From assembly GCA_014607495.2 (NCBI GenBank), contig CP053155.1, forward strand, positions 13,516,001 to 13,580,000: DNA of 64,000 nucleotides, read 5' to 3'. The notes beneath the pieces are model-generated. The model was given only the letters and a program-made list of their open reading frames with translations, made no database searches and had not been told where the DNA came from. A program made the translations under genes and the position numbers. Of the stretch, positions 34,153-46,013 are shown piece by piece. How positions within the stretch are numbered: the first letter of the stretch is position 1; the number at the start of each line of letters is the position of its first letter. The DNA comes from Carposina sasakii. Lineage: Eukaryota > Arthropoda > Insecta > Lepidoptera > Carposinidae.

Positions 34153-34389
34153 TCATTTACAGCCCTGAGAAGTCCACTGTTGGACATAGGCCTCCCCCAA
34201 CAACCTCCACTCCGACCGGTCGGAAGCAGCCTGCATCCAACCGACGCCCGCGACCTTAGCCAGGTCGTCCGCCCACCCCGCGGGTGGCCTTCCCACGCTG
34301 CGCTTGTCAATACGTGGTATCCACTCTAGAACTTTCCGACTCCATCGGCCATCAGTTCTTCCATTACTAAGGCTTATATCTTCATGCAT
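34153..34389 (-). pseudogene. RTE-clade LINE reverse-transcriptase C-terminus, fragment
   Basis: About 78 codons on the minus strand, including RWSRKVLEW, KRSVGRPPAGWADDL, GWMQAASDRSEWRLLGEAYV and QQWTS. This matches the extreme C-terminus common to lepidopteran RTE-type ORF2 proteins. It is followed at once by CAACAGTGGACTTCTCAGGG, the LINE 3' end that SINE-B tails resemble. The catalytic reverse-transcriptase and endonuclease domains are missing, so this is a 5'-truncated insertion. Confidence 0.8.
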
Positions 34390-34640
34390 GTTAAGCTATT
34401 TATTGCAGTAAGTATCATTTAAGTGATGATACGTAATAATATCTCTTCTAAGAATATTACTTTCAGCAATTTCACTTCTCTAACACCATTAGCCGTTAAT
34501 TTGTTAATTAGGGAGGTCTTGTTAATAAAACACGGATGAAGTATAGTTTAATAGTATAATTATTCGCGTAACTATATTAAGTGGGTGTCCCACCGCAGGA
34601 AGGAGCTAGCCTATAAATGAGTCTGTTTACCTTGATTTAT

Positions 34641-34911
34641 AATTACATACATACATAAATAGAATCACGCCTTTATCCCTTACGGGTAGGCAGAGCACCA
34701 AGGGCCGATATAACCACATGGTGCCACTTCTGACCAATTTTGAGGGTATAGTTGAGATTTACAAGTTCGGTTAGTAGTGACAGGTGGTCAGCCCATCGCT
34801 TACAAAACACCAAGACCCGCTTGTCCCTCTACTGACTAGTACAGTATGCCCGGGAAGAGAAGCAGCTGTAGTATTATACGTTTTTCTTCACTCCCAGAGC
34901 AGCGTAGAAGA
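34641..34911 (-). mobile_element. SINE-like family C
   Basis: Minus-strand copy: ATCACGCCTTTATCCCTTAC first, then CAGCCCATCGCTTACAAAAC, and CACTCCCAGAGCAGCGTAGA at the far end. A (CATA)n run at its 3' edge. Confidence 0.75.
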
Positions 34912-34929
34912 ATTATCATAATTATTTAA

Positions 34930-35104
34930 ATAAAAACACCAATTGCGACCCAGTGTCACCCTCACGATAAAGACGAAACTTATGATATCCCTCAAGTTCA
35001 AATTCGACAAGCTGTTTACAGAGCGTGCCAAAGATATATAGGTACCTACATAATCGAAAAACATAACTCTCCTTCTGACGCAGTTGGATAAAAATGCACA
35101 CGAC
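34930..35104 (+). repeat. Family Q repeat
   Basis: GCGACCCAGTGTCACCCTCA, CAAGTTCAAATTCGACAAGC, GAGCGTGCCAAAGA and CTCCTTCTGACGCAGTTGGA. Uninterrupted version of the copy at 20270-20575. Confidence 0.5.
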
Positions 35105-35106
35105 AC

Positions 35107-35512
35107 AGGAATGAGCTACTCTTTTTATACTCCTTATTATTTTCACATTCATAGTCTCTATTGTTCAATTTATTATTTATTGTACTTTCAATCGACCAAT
35201 CTCTACTGAGATTAGCCAGGTACGCAGGAGATATTATAGCGCACTCTCTATTCCGTCACTCTCATAGTCCGATGGGACGGAAAGCCGACACGACCGGAGA
35301 GAGATCAGGCGCAGGACCAACAGTTTTACGTGCTTTCCGAGGCACGAGCTAAGTGACAATTTTGCAACATTAAAATCTGTACATGAAATAAATTCATTGG
35401 TACAGGCCCGTGACTGGGATCGAACTTATGCCTCCTGCTTGGAAGGCGCACGTCTAGAGACTATGAATATGAAAATAATAAAGAGTATGTACAAAAAGAG
35501 TAGCTCATTCCT
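35107..35512. repeat. Inverted repeat enclosing a SINE
   Basis: Arms AGGAATGAGCTACTCTTTTT (35107-35160) and AAAAAGAGTAGCTCATTCCT (35455-35512) pair over about 54 bp with small indels. The loop contains a family A SINE (35193-35455). Confidence 0.7.
35193..35455 (-). mobile_element. tRNA-derived SINE family A, internally deleted
   Basis: Minus-strand copy lacking about 25 bp near the CACACACTTGTG segment and most of its tRNA head; it stops at GGAAGGCGCACGTCT. Confidence 0.75.
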
Positions 35513-35689
35513 CTCTGGCGATGGAGAACAGGCTTTAGAAACTAATTGCTCGTGTTACTCTCATGGTCTAATCGTTGTCGAATGAGGAACTTGTCGACAT
35601 GTCTAGTCTAATCTGTCTATTAAATTTTATTGTGTTTGTTAATTAATATAGAATTAAAAGCCTTTTGCCTCCTTAACTTGTATCATCAT

Positions 35690-35832
35690 TCTCATAGTTT
35701 CATTATTTACGGGGTTGGTGTAATATGGTTTCCTTCAAAAGTCATATTGCCAAGGATCTGGCGTTTATTTTACGGCCGGCTGCCTGGCTTACGTCAGCCC
35801 TCTGGTACAGTGACAATTTTGGAATGTAAAGA
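35690..35832 (-). repeat. tRNA-derived SINE family S, partial
   Basis: GGGGTTGGTGTAATATGGTT, CCAAGGATCTGGCGTTTATT and ACGGCCGGCTGCCTGGC are the inverse of the family at 46921-47185 and 50700-50945. Confidence 0.6.
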
Positions 35833-35942
35833 TCCGTATAAAAATACTCTGTGTAAGTCATAACAGTCGACCAAGGAACTCAGGCGATCATTTACATCTG
35901 TGCCCAGGGTGTCTAATGTTTGCACAAAAATTATATGCACGA

Positions 35943-36130
35943 ATACTCATATGCCAGAATTTTACTTGCCCGAATTTCATTTGCCCGAATTTGTTATTAG
36001 CCATAATATTTATGTGCCAGAATTTTACTTGCCCGAATTTCATTTGCCCGAATTTCATATTTGCCATAATATTTACGATATGTGTCATACTCTTTGTTTG
36101 CCCGAAAATTAGATTCCATAATAATACAAA
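35943..36130. repeat. Short-motif array, CCAGAATTTTACTTGCCCGA type
   Basis: Units of about 14-17 bp (TTGCCCGAATTTCAT, TGCCAGAATTTTACT, GCCATAATATTTA) in repeated order, with a ~64-bp higher-order repeat (35951 and 36015). Reading the minus strand gives KFGQMKFGQVKFW twice, a by-product of the repeat. Confidence 0.65.
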
Positions 36131-36145
36131 TGCCATACGCATTGT

Positions 36146-36497
36146 TTTCCATATTTATTTCTAATACTTACCTACATATCACTATAAAGCCATTAGCATT
36201 CTGGCACTTCGCCGGCCGCTGCCGCAGTTGTTTGTCATCATACTTTAATTAACCTAACCTACCCAAACCAAAGCTAAACCTATTCATCGATTAGTTTAAA
36301 ACCGATTTTATGCTTTTTTCTATAATTTCGATAGCATATGATAATTATGGCTTACTTAAAATTGTTTTTATTTCTAATACTTACCTGCTTACCTACTTAT
36401 CACTATAATCGAGCCTTTATCCTAAAAAGCCATTGGCATTCTGGCGTTGTTTGTCATACTCTAACCTTACCTAAACTACCCAAACCAAAGCTAAAAT
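36146..36497 (+). repeat. Direct duplication of about 130 bp
   Basis: 36146-36278 and 36365-36497 share TTTATTTCTAATACTTACCT, AAAGCCATT-GCATTCTGGC, GTTGTTTGTCAT and CTACCCAAACCAAAGCTAAA in order, with indels. Confidence 0.65.
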
Positions 36498-36499
36498 TT

Positions 36500-36718
36500 A
36501 TATTTATGGCAAAATATTTTATGGCAAAATATTTTATGGCATATGATAATTATGGATGACAATGATTATGACAAATGATGTTATGGAAATTGACTTTATG
36601 GAAAACAAAGTTTCTGGAATATGACTATTATGTCAAACAAGTGAGTATGACATATTAAATTATGAGAAACAATATTATGTCTGTTGACCATTATGGCAAA
36701 TGAAATTCTGGCAAGTGG
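36500..36718. repeat. Short-motif array, ATTATGGCAAA type
   Basis: Motifs TTTATGGCAAAATA, GATGTTATGGAAATTGA, ATTATGGCAAATGAAATTCTGGCAA and similar at roughly 15-bp spacing, the reverse-complement polarity of the array at 35943-36130. Confidence 0.6.
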
Positions 36719-36822
36719 AGGTATCCCCTATGCCCACTATGTTAAACGTGGCTGTGGAATATTCTTCGTGATCTTGCAGTTCTTGCTACCCCTTTTTGAG
36801 GACATAGCCGTGTGCATATACC

Positions 36823-37311
36823 TACAAGGTGATTTTTTGTCTTCAACGTTCCCGAAAACTACGGAATCTCCTCATCATCACGATCATTTTCCTCCATGGA
36901 AGCATACCTGGGAAGTGTCTGGTTTCCAAAATATTAGGGTCCAAAGTTGAGTAAATAGACTGCGCTTTTCTGCATAAATGCACATTGACGCGTGTAGCAA
37001 GATTTTTCACGAAAAATAATTAATATCTTTCTATGAAAAAACTAACATAAACACTGGACACTATAAATTTCGCCCAATCTAGTTTTTTTTTTCTTAAAAT
37101 ATTATCCGTTGCTAAACCGTGTAAAACTAAGAATGTGTCCATCGGCACTTTTCTTATTGTCACTATTAAGGGGAAGTCACTTCACAAGTTCACGTGTTCT
37201 TTAAAATTAGCACATACATTTTTTACCAGCATTTTTTGGCATAAACTTACTTTATTTGATGTATAGAGTACGTACCCTTCGTTAAGGGTGGCAACGAAAA
37301 AACACCCTGTA
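36823..37311 (+). mobile_element. MITE family G, with internal insertion
   Basis: TACAAGGTGATTTTTTGTCT to ACGAAAAAACACCCTGTA. Longer (489 bp) than other copies because of about 120 bp of unrelated sequence at 37085-37215. Confidence 0.7.
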
Positions 37312-37714
37312 TATGTATGTTTTTGAAGCTCATGTATATTTTTACACTTATTTAATTTTATTAACTTTAAAATTAACGATTGTTTTGCAATATCCTGCAA
37401 AACTGCGGTTTGACTGCGCAGATAGAGTCGCCTACGTAGAGATCAAACCTGATATTCATATTTGTGGGCTAAATTTGCACGTTTTTAGCACAACTAGGAT
37501 GTTTGACGCCGCCAGTCGAATGTATTCACGTTCATATACCGGGTCAAGGCGAGCGGGTCATCTTGCCAGCGGTCTCGTTAAAACTATCGTTATTATAATA
37601 ATTATTAATTATTTGTATTAAATATTGTTATAGAAGCGTTCTGAAGCTGTAGTTGGATAATATTTATAATAATTTATATTTACGTTATACAAAGAACACA
37701 CCCTCCAAGTTTTC

Positions 37715-37838
37715 AGTGGGGTAAGCACGAACCTTTTTACGCGGCGTAACGCTAGCGACTCGCTAGCAAAATCTATGTGATTTGACAATTGGACAATAGC
37801 ATTACGGACTATTGAGAGGTTCGTGCTTACCTCTCTAA
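37715..37838. mobile_element. Hairpin MITE family N
   Basis: GGGGTAAGCACGAACCT at the left and AGGTTCGTGCTTACC at the right; the interior (TAACGCTAGCGACTCGCTAGC) is also partly self-complementary. A second copy in opposite orientation is at 54979-55102. Confidence 0.65.
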
Positions 37839-37849
37839 AATCGGCAGTT

Positions 37850-39590
37850 TATTTTCAGTCATTCAGGATGAATAATTATTTATTCTATGTACTTAGATAA
37901 GATATTTTATTCATAAAGACGTTACCTAGCCGACTTGGTTACCTAATGCCTGATTATACCAACAGGCGGCAAAAAGGTATCTACAATTGCTTAGTTAAAA
38001 TGACCTTTAGATTTCTTAGGTTCCTATGAAGATATCAAAAAGTCCATCAGTCATAAAAATTAGTCTCGACATGAAAAAGTAAAAATACCGCACACGGTAA
38101 CAAACAGTAAAATAAAAATAGGACCGAATTAAAGCTATTCAGAAAGCTTTCACACGAAGCCCAAGCAATTAGACCAACTTGTTATAACCACGTCCAAAAG
38201 TCAAATGGTAATTATACTATTCAGATAGGCGAAAAAACCTCACACCATTCACTAATAACTTGTCTGTGATTTATGAATTTCAAGAGCACTCAAATAAGTC
38301 AACATTTTGAATTTCGAGCCGCGATTCGGCAACGTTTTTTTATATATCGAATAAATTGTACCCACAACTCGATATCGGTCATTAATTCGATTGAATCGAT
38401 GTCAGAGTTCGCCACTAAATCAGACGAGATCGACACTCCATATCTAAGCCCGAGGAATGCAGAGGCGACGCGCGGACCAATGTATAAAACTGTATGTTAA
38501 TCCCAGATATAAAACTCGAGGGCCGACAGCGCTGAGTATTTGTAATGGCCACGGAGAAATCCGAAAATGTCACTTTAAATAATCGTGTTCATTAGTATAC
38601 ATTTAAAACATGCATTAGGAACGCTGGGTGCCGGCGCCCGGCCACGATGATTATCTAAACACATACAAACATATCTGGCCTCTCTATCCGAGCAGCAGCT
38701 ATCCGGCATGTGGGACAGAGAGATCAGATTCCCAGTTCAAATAAGGAATAGAGGTGAGACGATGATGGTATCGGGACGCAAGCACGGATATACTAATTAA
38801 GGGCCAGCTCTTCTCGATAAATGGCTCCGAGATCCTCTCGAGAGATGTTGCACAATTAAGACGTACACTTAATAAGGCGGCGTGGAACGATTTAAAACGA
38901 TTAATCGATTATTATTCAACTCGAACGATTAGTATTTAAAATTGGACATTGTGACGACCCGCCGCGAAGTAATTGGTGATAATTTTTTAATTGATATTAT
39001 TGCGGTCTCTTCGATTTTGGTAGTTTATTTTATTAGTTTTTAGGCGTTTTCTGTTCAGTTATTTTGATGGGTCGACATGTTTTTAATTAAATTAAATTGG
39101 TCACATTCGTTTGTGATTTAATGGTTATTTCAATTATTTGAAACGTTTCGAAAATTGTTTGAATTATACGAGATGTCATGCTGACATCTTCAAAGACATG
39201 ACCAATCGAATTAATTTTATTACTGAGCATAAACGAGATAATAATCGAACACTAAAACGATTGGTATCTATTTGGAAATCTTACTTATTTACTACTTAAC
39301 AAAGTATAATAATTCAATATGATGTAAAGCAAAGAAGGTAATGACAATTTATGTATTAGTAGGTACTTACTTATTAAGTTATACAACAATGTATTGAGTA
39401 TTTAATACAAAAAAAACTTAACACAAATAATAAATTAAAATGGAATTCTTATAGGAAACTTATTTATGTCCACTCATTCCGATTATATGACTCTCTAAAT
39501 CTAGTAAAATATTATATTCGGAAGAGGAAGATTCAAACTTCACATTTTTTTTTCTATTAGTTTTAATGCTTTTTGTATATTGTACAATTT
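37850..39590. other. Unique DNA, left part of repeat-poor island
   Basis: No transposon family recognised. 38270-38900 has balanced composition and short AATCGAT/TCGATATCGG motifs, but no exon with plausible splice sites and protein similarity. It could be regulatory or part of a long intron. Confidence 0.35.
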
Positions 39591-39591
39591 T

Positions 39592-39645
39592 CGCTATCGC
39601 TTTGCTTCGGCTGTGCTATTGCTTTTACGTAATTAGGGGGCCTGA
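39592..39645 (+). repeat. MITE family J, half copy
   Basis: CGCTTTGCTTCGGCTGTGCTATTGC and TTTTACGTAATTAGGGGG match the right arm of the hairpin elements at 54752-54938 and 57867-58049. Confidence 0.55.
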
Positions 39646-39780
39646 TTTTCTATGCTTTGCTATGCATTTTCTGGTCGCCTCTGTTGATACTGGCTCACAG
39701 GAGTTGCAGAGGCGGAATGAGTGATGGGCCAATCCCGGTAAAAAAGGAATGATATCGAGAATTGGCAGTTTCCTAACGCT
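39646..39780 (+). repeat. SINE family S fragment
   Basis: GATTTTCTATGCTTTGCTATGCATTTTC, then GGTCGCCTCTGTTGAT and ACAGGAGTTGCAGAGGCGG, as at 50716-50800. Confidence 0.5.
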
Positions 39781-40729
39781 CTAACTGTAGCCATTATTAT
39801 CTTCTGATCGGACTATGTTTTTACTTTACAGCATGCAGATGCAGCGCAAACAACAGAAGTATTATCCGATCGGTAAGTGAAATATTTATTTAATTACCAC
39901 ACATACATTATAAAAAAAGATGGCTTTGCTGTCCATAATCACTGAAAGGGTATATAAAAATATCGACAGCCACCACCGTATCTATTCTTTTCTTTAATGG
40001 CTTAACAGATCTGAATGTAAATTGATATAGTGATATACCTACTATTGTTATTTTTTTTATCTAGGAAAAATTATACACACCAGATTTTTCTGAAAAGAAA
40101 ATAAAAAAATATGTTAAGAAGAAGCTCGCGCCTTCAGTCATTTAATAATATGTACTCTACGTGAATGAATATAACATAATAAGATTTCTAAGAATTTAAA
40201 TAATTCAGATTTACATAGATATAATAGAGTGGTCGGATGTCAACATTAGAAGGTCAGCGTTAATCGTACTAATTGTATAGCGGAACTGTCTGTCTGTTTG
40301 TTTGTACTATGTCAAGTGACACGTTCTTTATTGAGGATGACACGGTAATATTTATTGCTTTTAAAGTAAAGGTGATAATTTGTTATCAATAAAAATACTC
40401 TTGGATTATAACGACCGCCCAAGTTACCTTCGATGAAAGACATATTATATTCTGGGATATTTAGCCTATATTCTATTCTAATACCTAGTTACTATACTTA
40501 TTTCAAATTTCATCCGCATATGTTCAGCCGTTTTGACATGATTACTTAAGTACGTAGAGCTATAATTTATAAAAGGTATAGGATTACCATGGGTGTGTTA
40601 ATTATATGTACCCATCTAACTGTAAAACAAGTTTTTTGTGCGTGTCCAAATATAATAAAACGAGAGCTTTTTGTTTGGAAAGTATGTGAATTGTGACCAA
40701 ACATTGTTAGAGGTTAAATCCCTTGGCGA

Positions 40730-43700
40730 ATCGATCGCGTGACGAGTTTACTCATCGATACGTCTATCGATTGCTGAATCGATTCGTATCGCCCGCGAGT
40801 GGGTTACGGGAACATTGCTAGAGTTCACCAAATAGTTCCTGTGACCAGCGCCGCGCCAGTTATTCAGTGTATTACTATAAAACCTGTGTAACTACATATT
40901 AAATCTGTTAGTTTAAAATTTGAGCACGAGAGCTATTGTATGAAGCGTATTTAGAACAATTGTCGATTAATGACGTTCAGATAAAACTAAGATTAGAAGA
41001 GAGGCTCGATTATTTATAACAATTATCGATTTATGACAATTATAGATCAAACAAAGATTCTCTCCTCGGTTGTTCATCAGAATTATTTAACGGCATTTAC
41101 AGTTTTATTGCTAACATATTTCCGGGGAAACGAATCGATTTCGTGAATCGGTCAGAATTCGATCTTAATTCGAATAAATATTTAATTATCGACCTTTATG
41201 GTGAATGGTAACGCAACGGATTGGAATGATTTGTTAATGATTTCTGTCCGAGCTCGGGTATCTATCGAAACAACGGCAATGCTCACTTGAGAAATGATTT
41301 CCGATGACTCGGAACGATTCGTGGTACCGATTAAATGGGAATCGTCGAGTACAATCTATTAAGTTTATTTTTATTGACAAAAGCCATCGATATTTAGATC
41401 ATAAATATTAAGGCGATGAATGATAGTAACGCGATTCTCGTGAAAGTAATGGCGGCTATCGATAATACTTATCGATTATTTCTAATCGATGTTATTGTGG
41501 CGAGCGTGTGAATCTTCCTGCGATCTGATTTCCATTTTTAAATTGTTACATATTAGCCATTACGATTAGCAATAAGGCTGTAAAAAATATATCGATAGTT
41601 TTTACGATAAATTGATGTCTAATTTTATGGACCTACTTGTGAAGTCTCCGTCCGGCCGTAATAGTCATTTATAATCCAGCAAATAAATAGGCGCCAACAT
41701 AGAGTAGGCATCAAATATATAATCGCGTCGATATTTAAATAAGTTGTTTGCGAAGGTAATTGCAATTTGTACTTGTCGATAATTGGAAAATGGTCAAATT
41801 AATGTACCGTTCGCGAGTGTAATTAGGTAGCAGTAATTAATGGTCTGTCAGGGATACCCCAAAACATTGGATCAGAGAGGTCAGAGGGGAGCAAACTGAA
41901 GTTAAAAAAATCTCATTAGGTTATACATCAAATCTACTTCAGATACGCAAAGAAAGTATTAAATTGGTTGCAGAAAAAAACGGAATCAAAAATTACCATA
42001 TTACTTTAATGATATTTACTTTAACGATTGGAGTAATAGTTTGCTTTGAAATTGAATGCTTCGGTTCTAGTATCAATTAAAGTTTTGTATGAAAAATGTC
42101 TAATAGATATACTATAAATATATGTCTATTGGATGCGTGGATCGAAAAACGTCTCTCGCTGCCGCGGGTTATAGTTTGGTTCTTTTAATGAATAAAGCAT
42201 GGATTTTATGTGTGATTTCTTCCATAATTTATTCCACAAAATATCCCATGGCGCAAAATATAATATATATGCTGTAAAACAATTTTATTTTATTTCTAAC
42301 TTCATACATAAACCCAAAGCATAAATATCTAAGGGATAGAAGATATCGATACATTTATCGATAAAAGATTGTCACATGTAAATTATGATCAAACTGTATG
42401 TACCTTATGTCAGAGTCTTAAACATTATTATTATGTTATCTTATACATAGAAAGTAAATGAAGCGGGGTCATGGTATTTTTATGGACATTGTAAATAACA
42501 GGAAAATTGTATTTACTTGATAATTATGGTTTTTGTAGGTATATGAAATGTCAATGTCGATGTAGATACTTTGGAGACAGGGAGCGAGAGAGAGAGATAG
42601 TAATAGAGAAATTTCAGACTAGAAGATATTTTAGAGTCAGGATATTCTGATATACCTATTTAGTAATTACGAAATATCCTAATATGCGGTTGTCTTTTGA
42701 CACCTTAGTGATTAGATTAAAGTGTACCGCGTTTTTAAAGTGATGTAAGTGAATAGAGAAATTAGTCGATAATAATAGGCGAGTGATTAAATTTATCGAT
42801 AATTACTACATCAATCATTACTCGCTCGCTATGAAGACGTATCCCCTTAATAAGTATAATAACACCTTATAACATTAGACGCCAATTATTAGAATAATAA
42901 CTAAGTCATACTATAAAACGGTTTATTATATCACGATGTATATGGGTTAATCATTCTATGTATGTGTTTTTGTGTTCGTATGTTTGTCCGTATGATGGTG
43001 TAGTTATGTCTTAGAGATAATTATTAGATTATTACCTTAGGACCTGGATAAAACAACACTCTATGCATAACGTTCACGAGTGATTTTTTTTATTTTTGAC
43101 TATTTCGCTGAACTTAATGGAATTAAATGAAATTGTATTAGGCGTTACAATTCGGGAGTTCAAACATTCACTATGGGTTTTAGAGTTTCATAATAATTAG
43201 TGGTTTACTAATTTACTAATTTCTATAATCATGAGGATGCCACGGTTGTTGGCGAAACATATGTAGATTATTTATCTAGTTTTTGATTTCGGAATAGTGC
43301 AATGTATTATCTTGCATGCTAGGTGCTCGGGTCTGGTTTCTTGTGGCGATTGTAGTTAGTGCAAGTGGAGGGTGTAGGGCCCGGTGGTGGGCGCACCCAT
43401 AGTGAATTAATGGAATTAAATCAAGCCTAATATATAAAATAGACATCTTAGTGGTCGAAAACTAGTCGAAGACTATTAATACATTTTACTAAAGAATGTA
43501 GGTAATGTATAGGTATACTTTATGTATTGAAGAATACCAAACAATATTACTCTACATAAACATCATACAGTTATACCAAGTTGTATCATTAAAAAAATCT
43601 CGACGAACAAAGCCGGAGCCTGTCGCTAGTTGCTCCATAATTATACAGCCATAGAAGATGATCGATTAATTGGAGTAGGCACCCAATCGATCACCTCGTG

Positions 43701-43744
43701 ACGAATTGTCGGCTCTTTGGTATCGATTACTGAGATGAATCGAT
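40730..43744. promoter_or_regulatory. Homotypic cluster of ATCGAT motifs
   Basis: Eighteen ATCGAT palindromes in 3.0 kb (first at 40730; triplets at 40754/40766/40778 and 41458/41471/41485; pairs at 42345/42357 and 43722/43739), with four more within 2.4 kb on the left and 0.7 kb on the right. ATCGAT is the core bound by Cut/Onecut homeodomain proteins, and TATCGATA by DREF. No coding exon or repeat explains it. The regulatory role is inferred. Confidence 0.4.
43225..43404 (-). repeat. Unclassified repeat, family of 4557-4832
   Basis: Minus-strand, diverged copy: ATGCCACGGTTGTTGGCGAA, TGCTAGGTGCTCGGGTCTGG and GTGTAGGGCCCGGTGGTGGG are inverses of blocks at 4557-4832. The only sizeable repeat inside the island. 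Confidence 0.55.
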
Positions 43745-44659
43745 ATAGAATAGCCTTGAGCGATATTTTATGTGCAAGATCCGATAGGCAGTGTGTGTGA
43801 TATTTTTATGAACCTTTATTATTCTAGACCTTTGATCTGTGACCATGTGGTTTAGGCTTATTTTTTTGAGATGTATACTCGTATATGTATCTACTTATTT
43901 AAAAAGATGTTTAAAGTCTTGTAGGGTTGTTTATTGTAGGTAATATAATCTACCTTTTGGTTGTGATATCATTTCAATACTTAGGACCGATTTTTCCAAT
44001 AGGTTATCGCACGTCTATCTAAAGTATAAATTTGATGCTGTCTTTCTTTAAACCTTGATCAAGGTAAGGACGACATTAACTTTATCCTAGACTACCTGAC
44101 CATTAAAAAAGTTGACCCTTAATTTCATAGTTTGTATAAAGAATAATATGATTTCTTCTCAGTTAGTACTTACTGATCTTACTACTACAGTGTATAAAAC
44201 TAAAAAAAAAGAATATACCTACATGCTGCGCTGCTACCCTGATACTCACCCTATTACGTTAGAATCCGTCCAGCCGTTCTGTAGTGAGAACTTTTCCTTT
44301 CGCATTCCAATTTTGATTTCAACGACGGTTCTCAAGGGCACTACTCTATTTCGAGCATCTCTATGTAATCGATTTTTTACTCGATAGTAATGTATGTTTT
44401 AATAGTATCGATTTAGATTATCGCGTGATGCGAGTTAATAAGTTTTCGGTGCGAGTTTAATATTGAAACCGTTGTTGTTACAAATGGGATGTTTCTCTGA
44501 ACTAATGTACGCATCAAGGTTTATAGTGCAATGTTATTGTGGCTTGGCAAGCTTATCGGTGCAGAAATAGTTTTTATTGTTTACTCGCTAGAATACTCAC
44601 TTTTCTGTTACACCTATTCTTACTAATAATTATCCACTGAGATTGTAGGTGGGTAGGAT

Positions 44660-44812
44660 AGGAGGTGGGCAGCAGCGCCTCCCGTGTTGACAACATAGAC
44701 CGAAAATCAAACTGCGGTCACCAACCCGCCTAGGCGCCTGCCCAGCGTGGTGGCTAATGGCTATGAGCAAACCCTCCCTATGGCAGTAACCTTATGACAT
44801 GCGCTGAGGGAG
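44660..44812 (+). repeat. SINE-B fragment
   Basis: GGAGGTGGGCAGCAGCGCCT through CCCTATGGCAGTAACCTTAT; both ends lost. Confidence 0.7.
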
Positions 44813-44960
44813 ATGTGTAATGTGTGTGTATAGGTACCTACTATTATATTTCTTACCACCCTTTACCACGTCGAACTTAATATGCTAACTGGTGAAAAAT
44901 GGGTGTGTAATTAATTGCACACTTTTGCCCAATTTCTTTGGGGGATAATGGGCGTCTCTA

Positions 44961-45225
44961 TACAGGGTGTAACAAAAAGGGTATGTTAAGCGAAAAGCTA
45001 TGTAAACAGCCCACTATAGAGAACCTATTTCCAAATTTTGAGACTTGAAATTACATGTTTATTTTTCAAAATTATATGAACATTCCTGAGTTGTTTAGGA
45101 ATTCTCCATATTATCTGGAAAAATAAACATGTGATTTCGAGTCTGAAATTTTGTGGATAGGTTTTCTTTTAGTGGGCTATTTACATAGATTTCCGCTTAA
45201 CATTCCCCTTCTGTTACACCATGTA
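44961..45225. mobile_element. Palindromic MITE family H
   Basis: TACAGGGTGTAACAAAAAGG to CCCCTTCTGTTACACCATGTA; the inverted arms cover most of its length. Confidence 0.75.
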
Positions 45226-45229
45226 TATA

Positions 45230-46010
45230 TTTCTTACATTATCTATGGTTTATGCTATGTTTATTTGCCAAAATATTTCTATAGTTCTATATCTTGTAAA
45301 TATTACCCGGCTGTTGCAGGTGTGTACTAAAAATAATTGTAATTATACATTAGCATAGTAATTATCCACTTTATATGGATTCATATATGTTACAATGTTT
45401 TTTTTATTATATTTAAGAAAGGAAATATAAATTTGCAGGATAATATCTAAGGAGTGCTTGTTACTGACAGTATTTATTTTGCTGTGCAGAAAGTGATGGT
45501 GTTTTACTGGTTAACGAGCTTTGTTTATTAGTAAAGACATGCATCTGTGATACGAATAGGAGCTCTTTTGGTGTCATTTTAGCATATAGTTAGTCTAGAA
45601 GGTTTATAAGTTCAGTGTTACGTTGTAGTGTGCCAGTAAGGCCGTGTATTAGGAATAATTTAGACAAGTATTGATATAGTTTTTTTTTTCAGTAATTTTA
45701 TAGTAATTTATAAATCCTGTGCAGATGCGGGCTTCACTAGAATACATCAGCTGCATCTCCTTCTTTGCATACATACATATCACGACTGTGTTCTCAAAAT
45801 GGTGTAACCTGGGTTTGTAATGTAACACTTGGTATCGACGCTCGTTGTCGCAACACTCCCATCTATATTTGGATGGCTGGAATTTATCAAGTGATTTGGC
45901 GAACGCGCGAAAATGCTGGCTTCCTATTGGAGCAAATGTGTCGGTGACGAACCACTATCGATTCGATCGAGAAATAATGTAACTAGGGTGCTAGAACAGC
46001 AGAATCATGA
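45230..46010. other. Gene-free stretch with family E scraps
   Basis: 45728-45762 (GCTTCACTAGAATACATCAG) is an inverse family E 3' end. The 46014-46232 repeat may have landed within a second family E copy, pieces of which appear at 45960-46010 and 46240-46285. No exon. Confidence 0.35.
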
Positions 46011-46013
46011 AGA

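Noticed and set aside
35943..36130. CRISPR-like array
   Set aside because: Repeats and intervening sequences are all variants of one ~15-bp motif, with no constant repeat plus unique spacers. The window is eukaryotic.
35888..36142. 84-codon frame with repeated KFGQMKFGQVKFW
   Set aside because: The peptide repeat mirrors the short-motif DNA array; frames are also open on the opposite strand.
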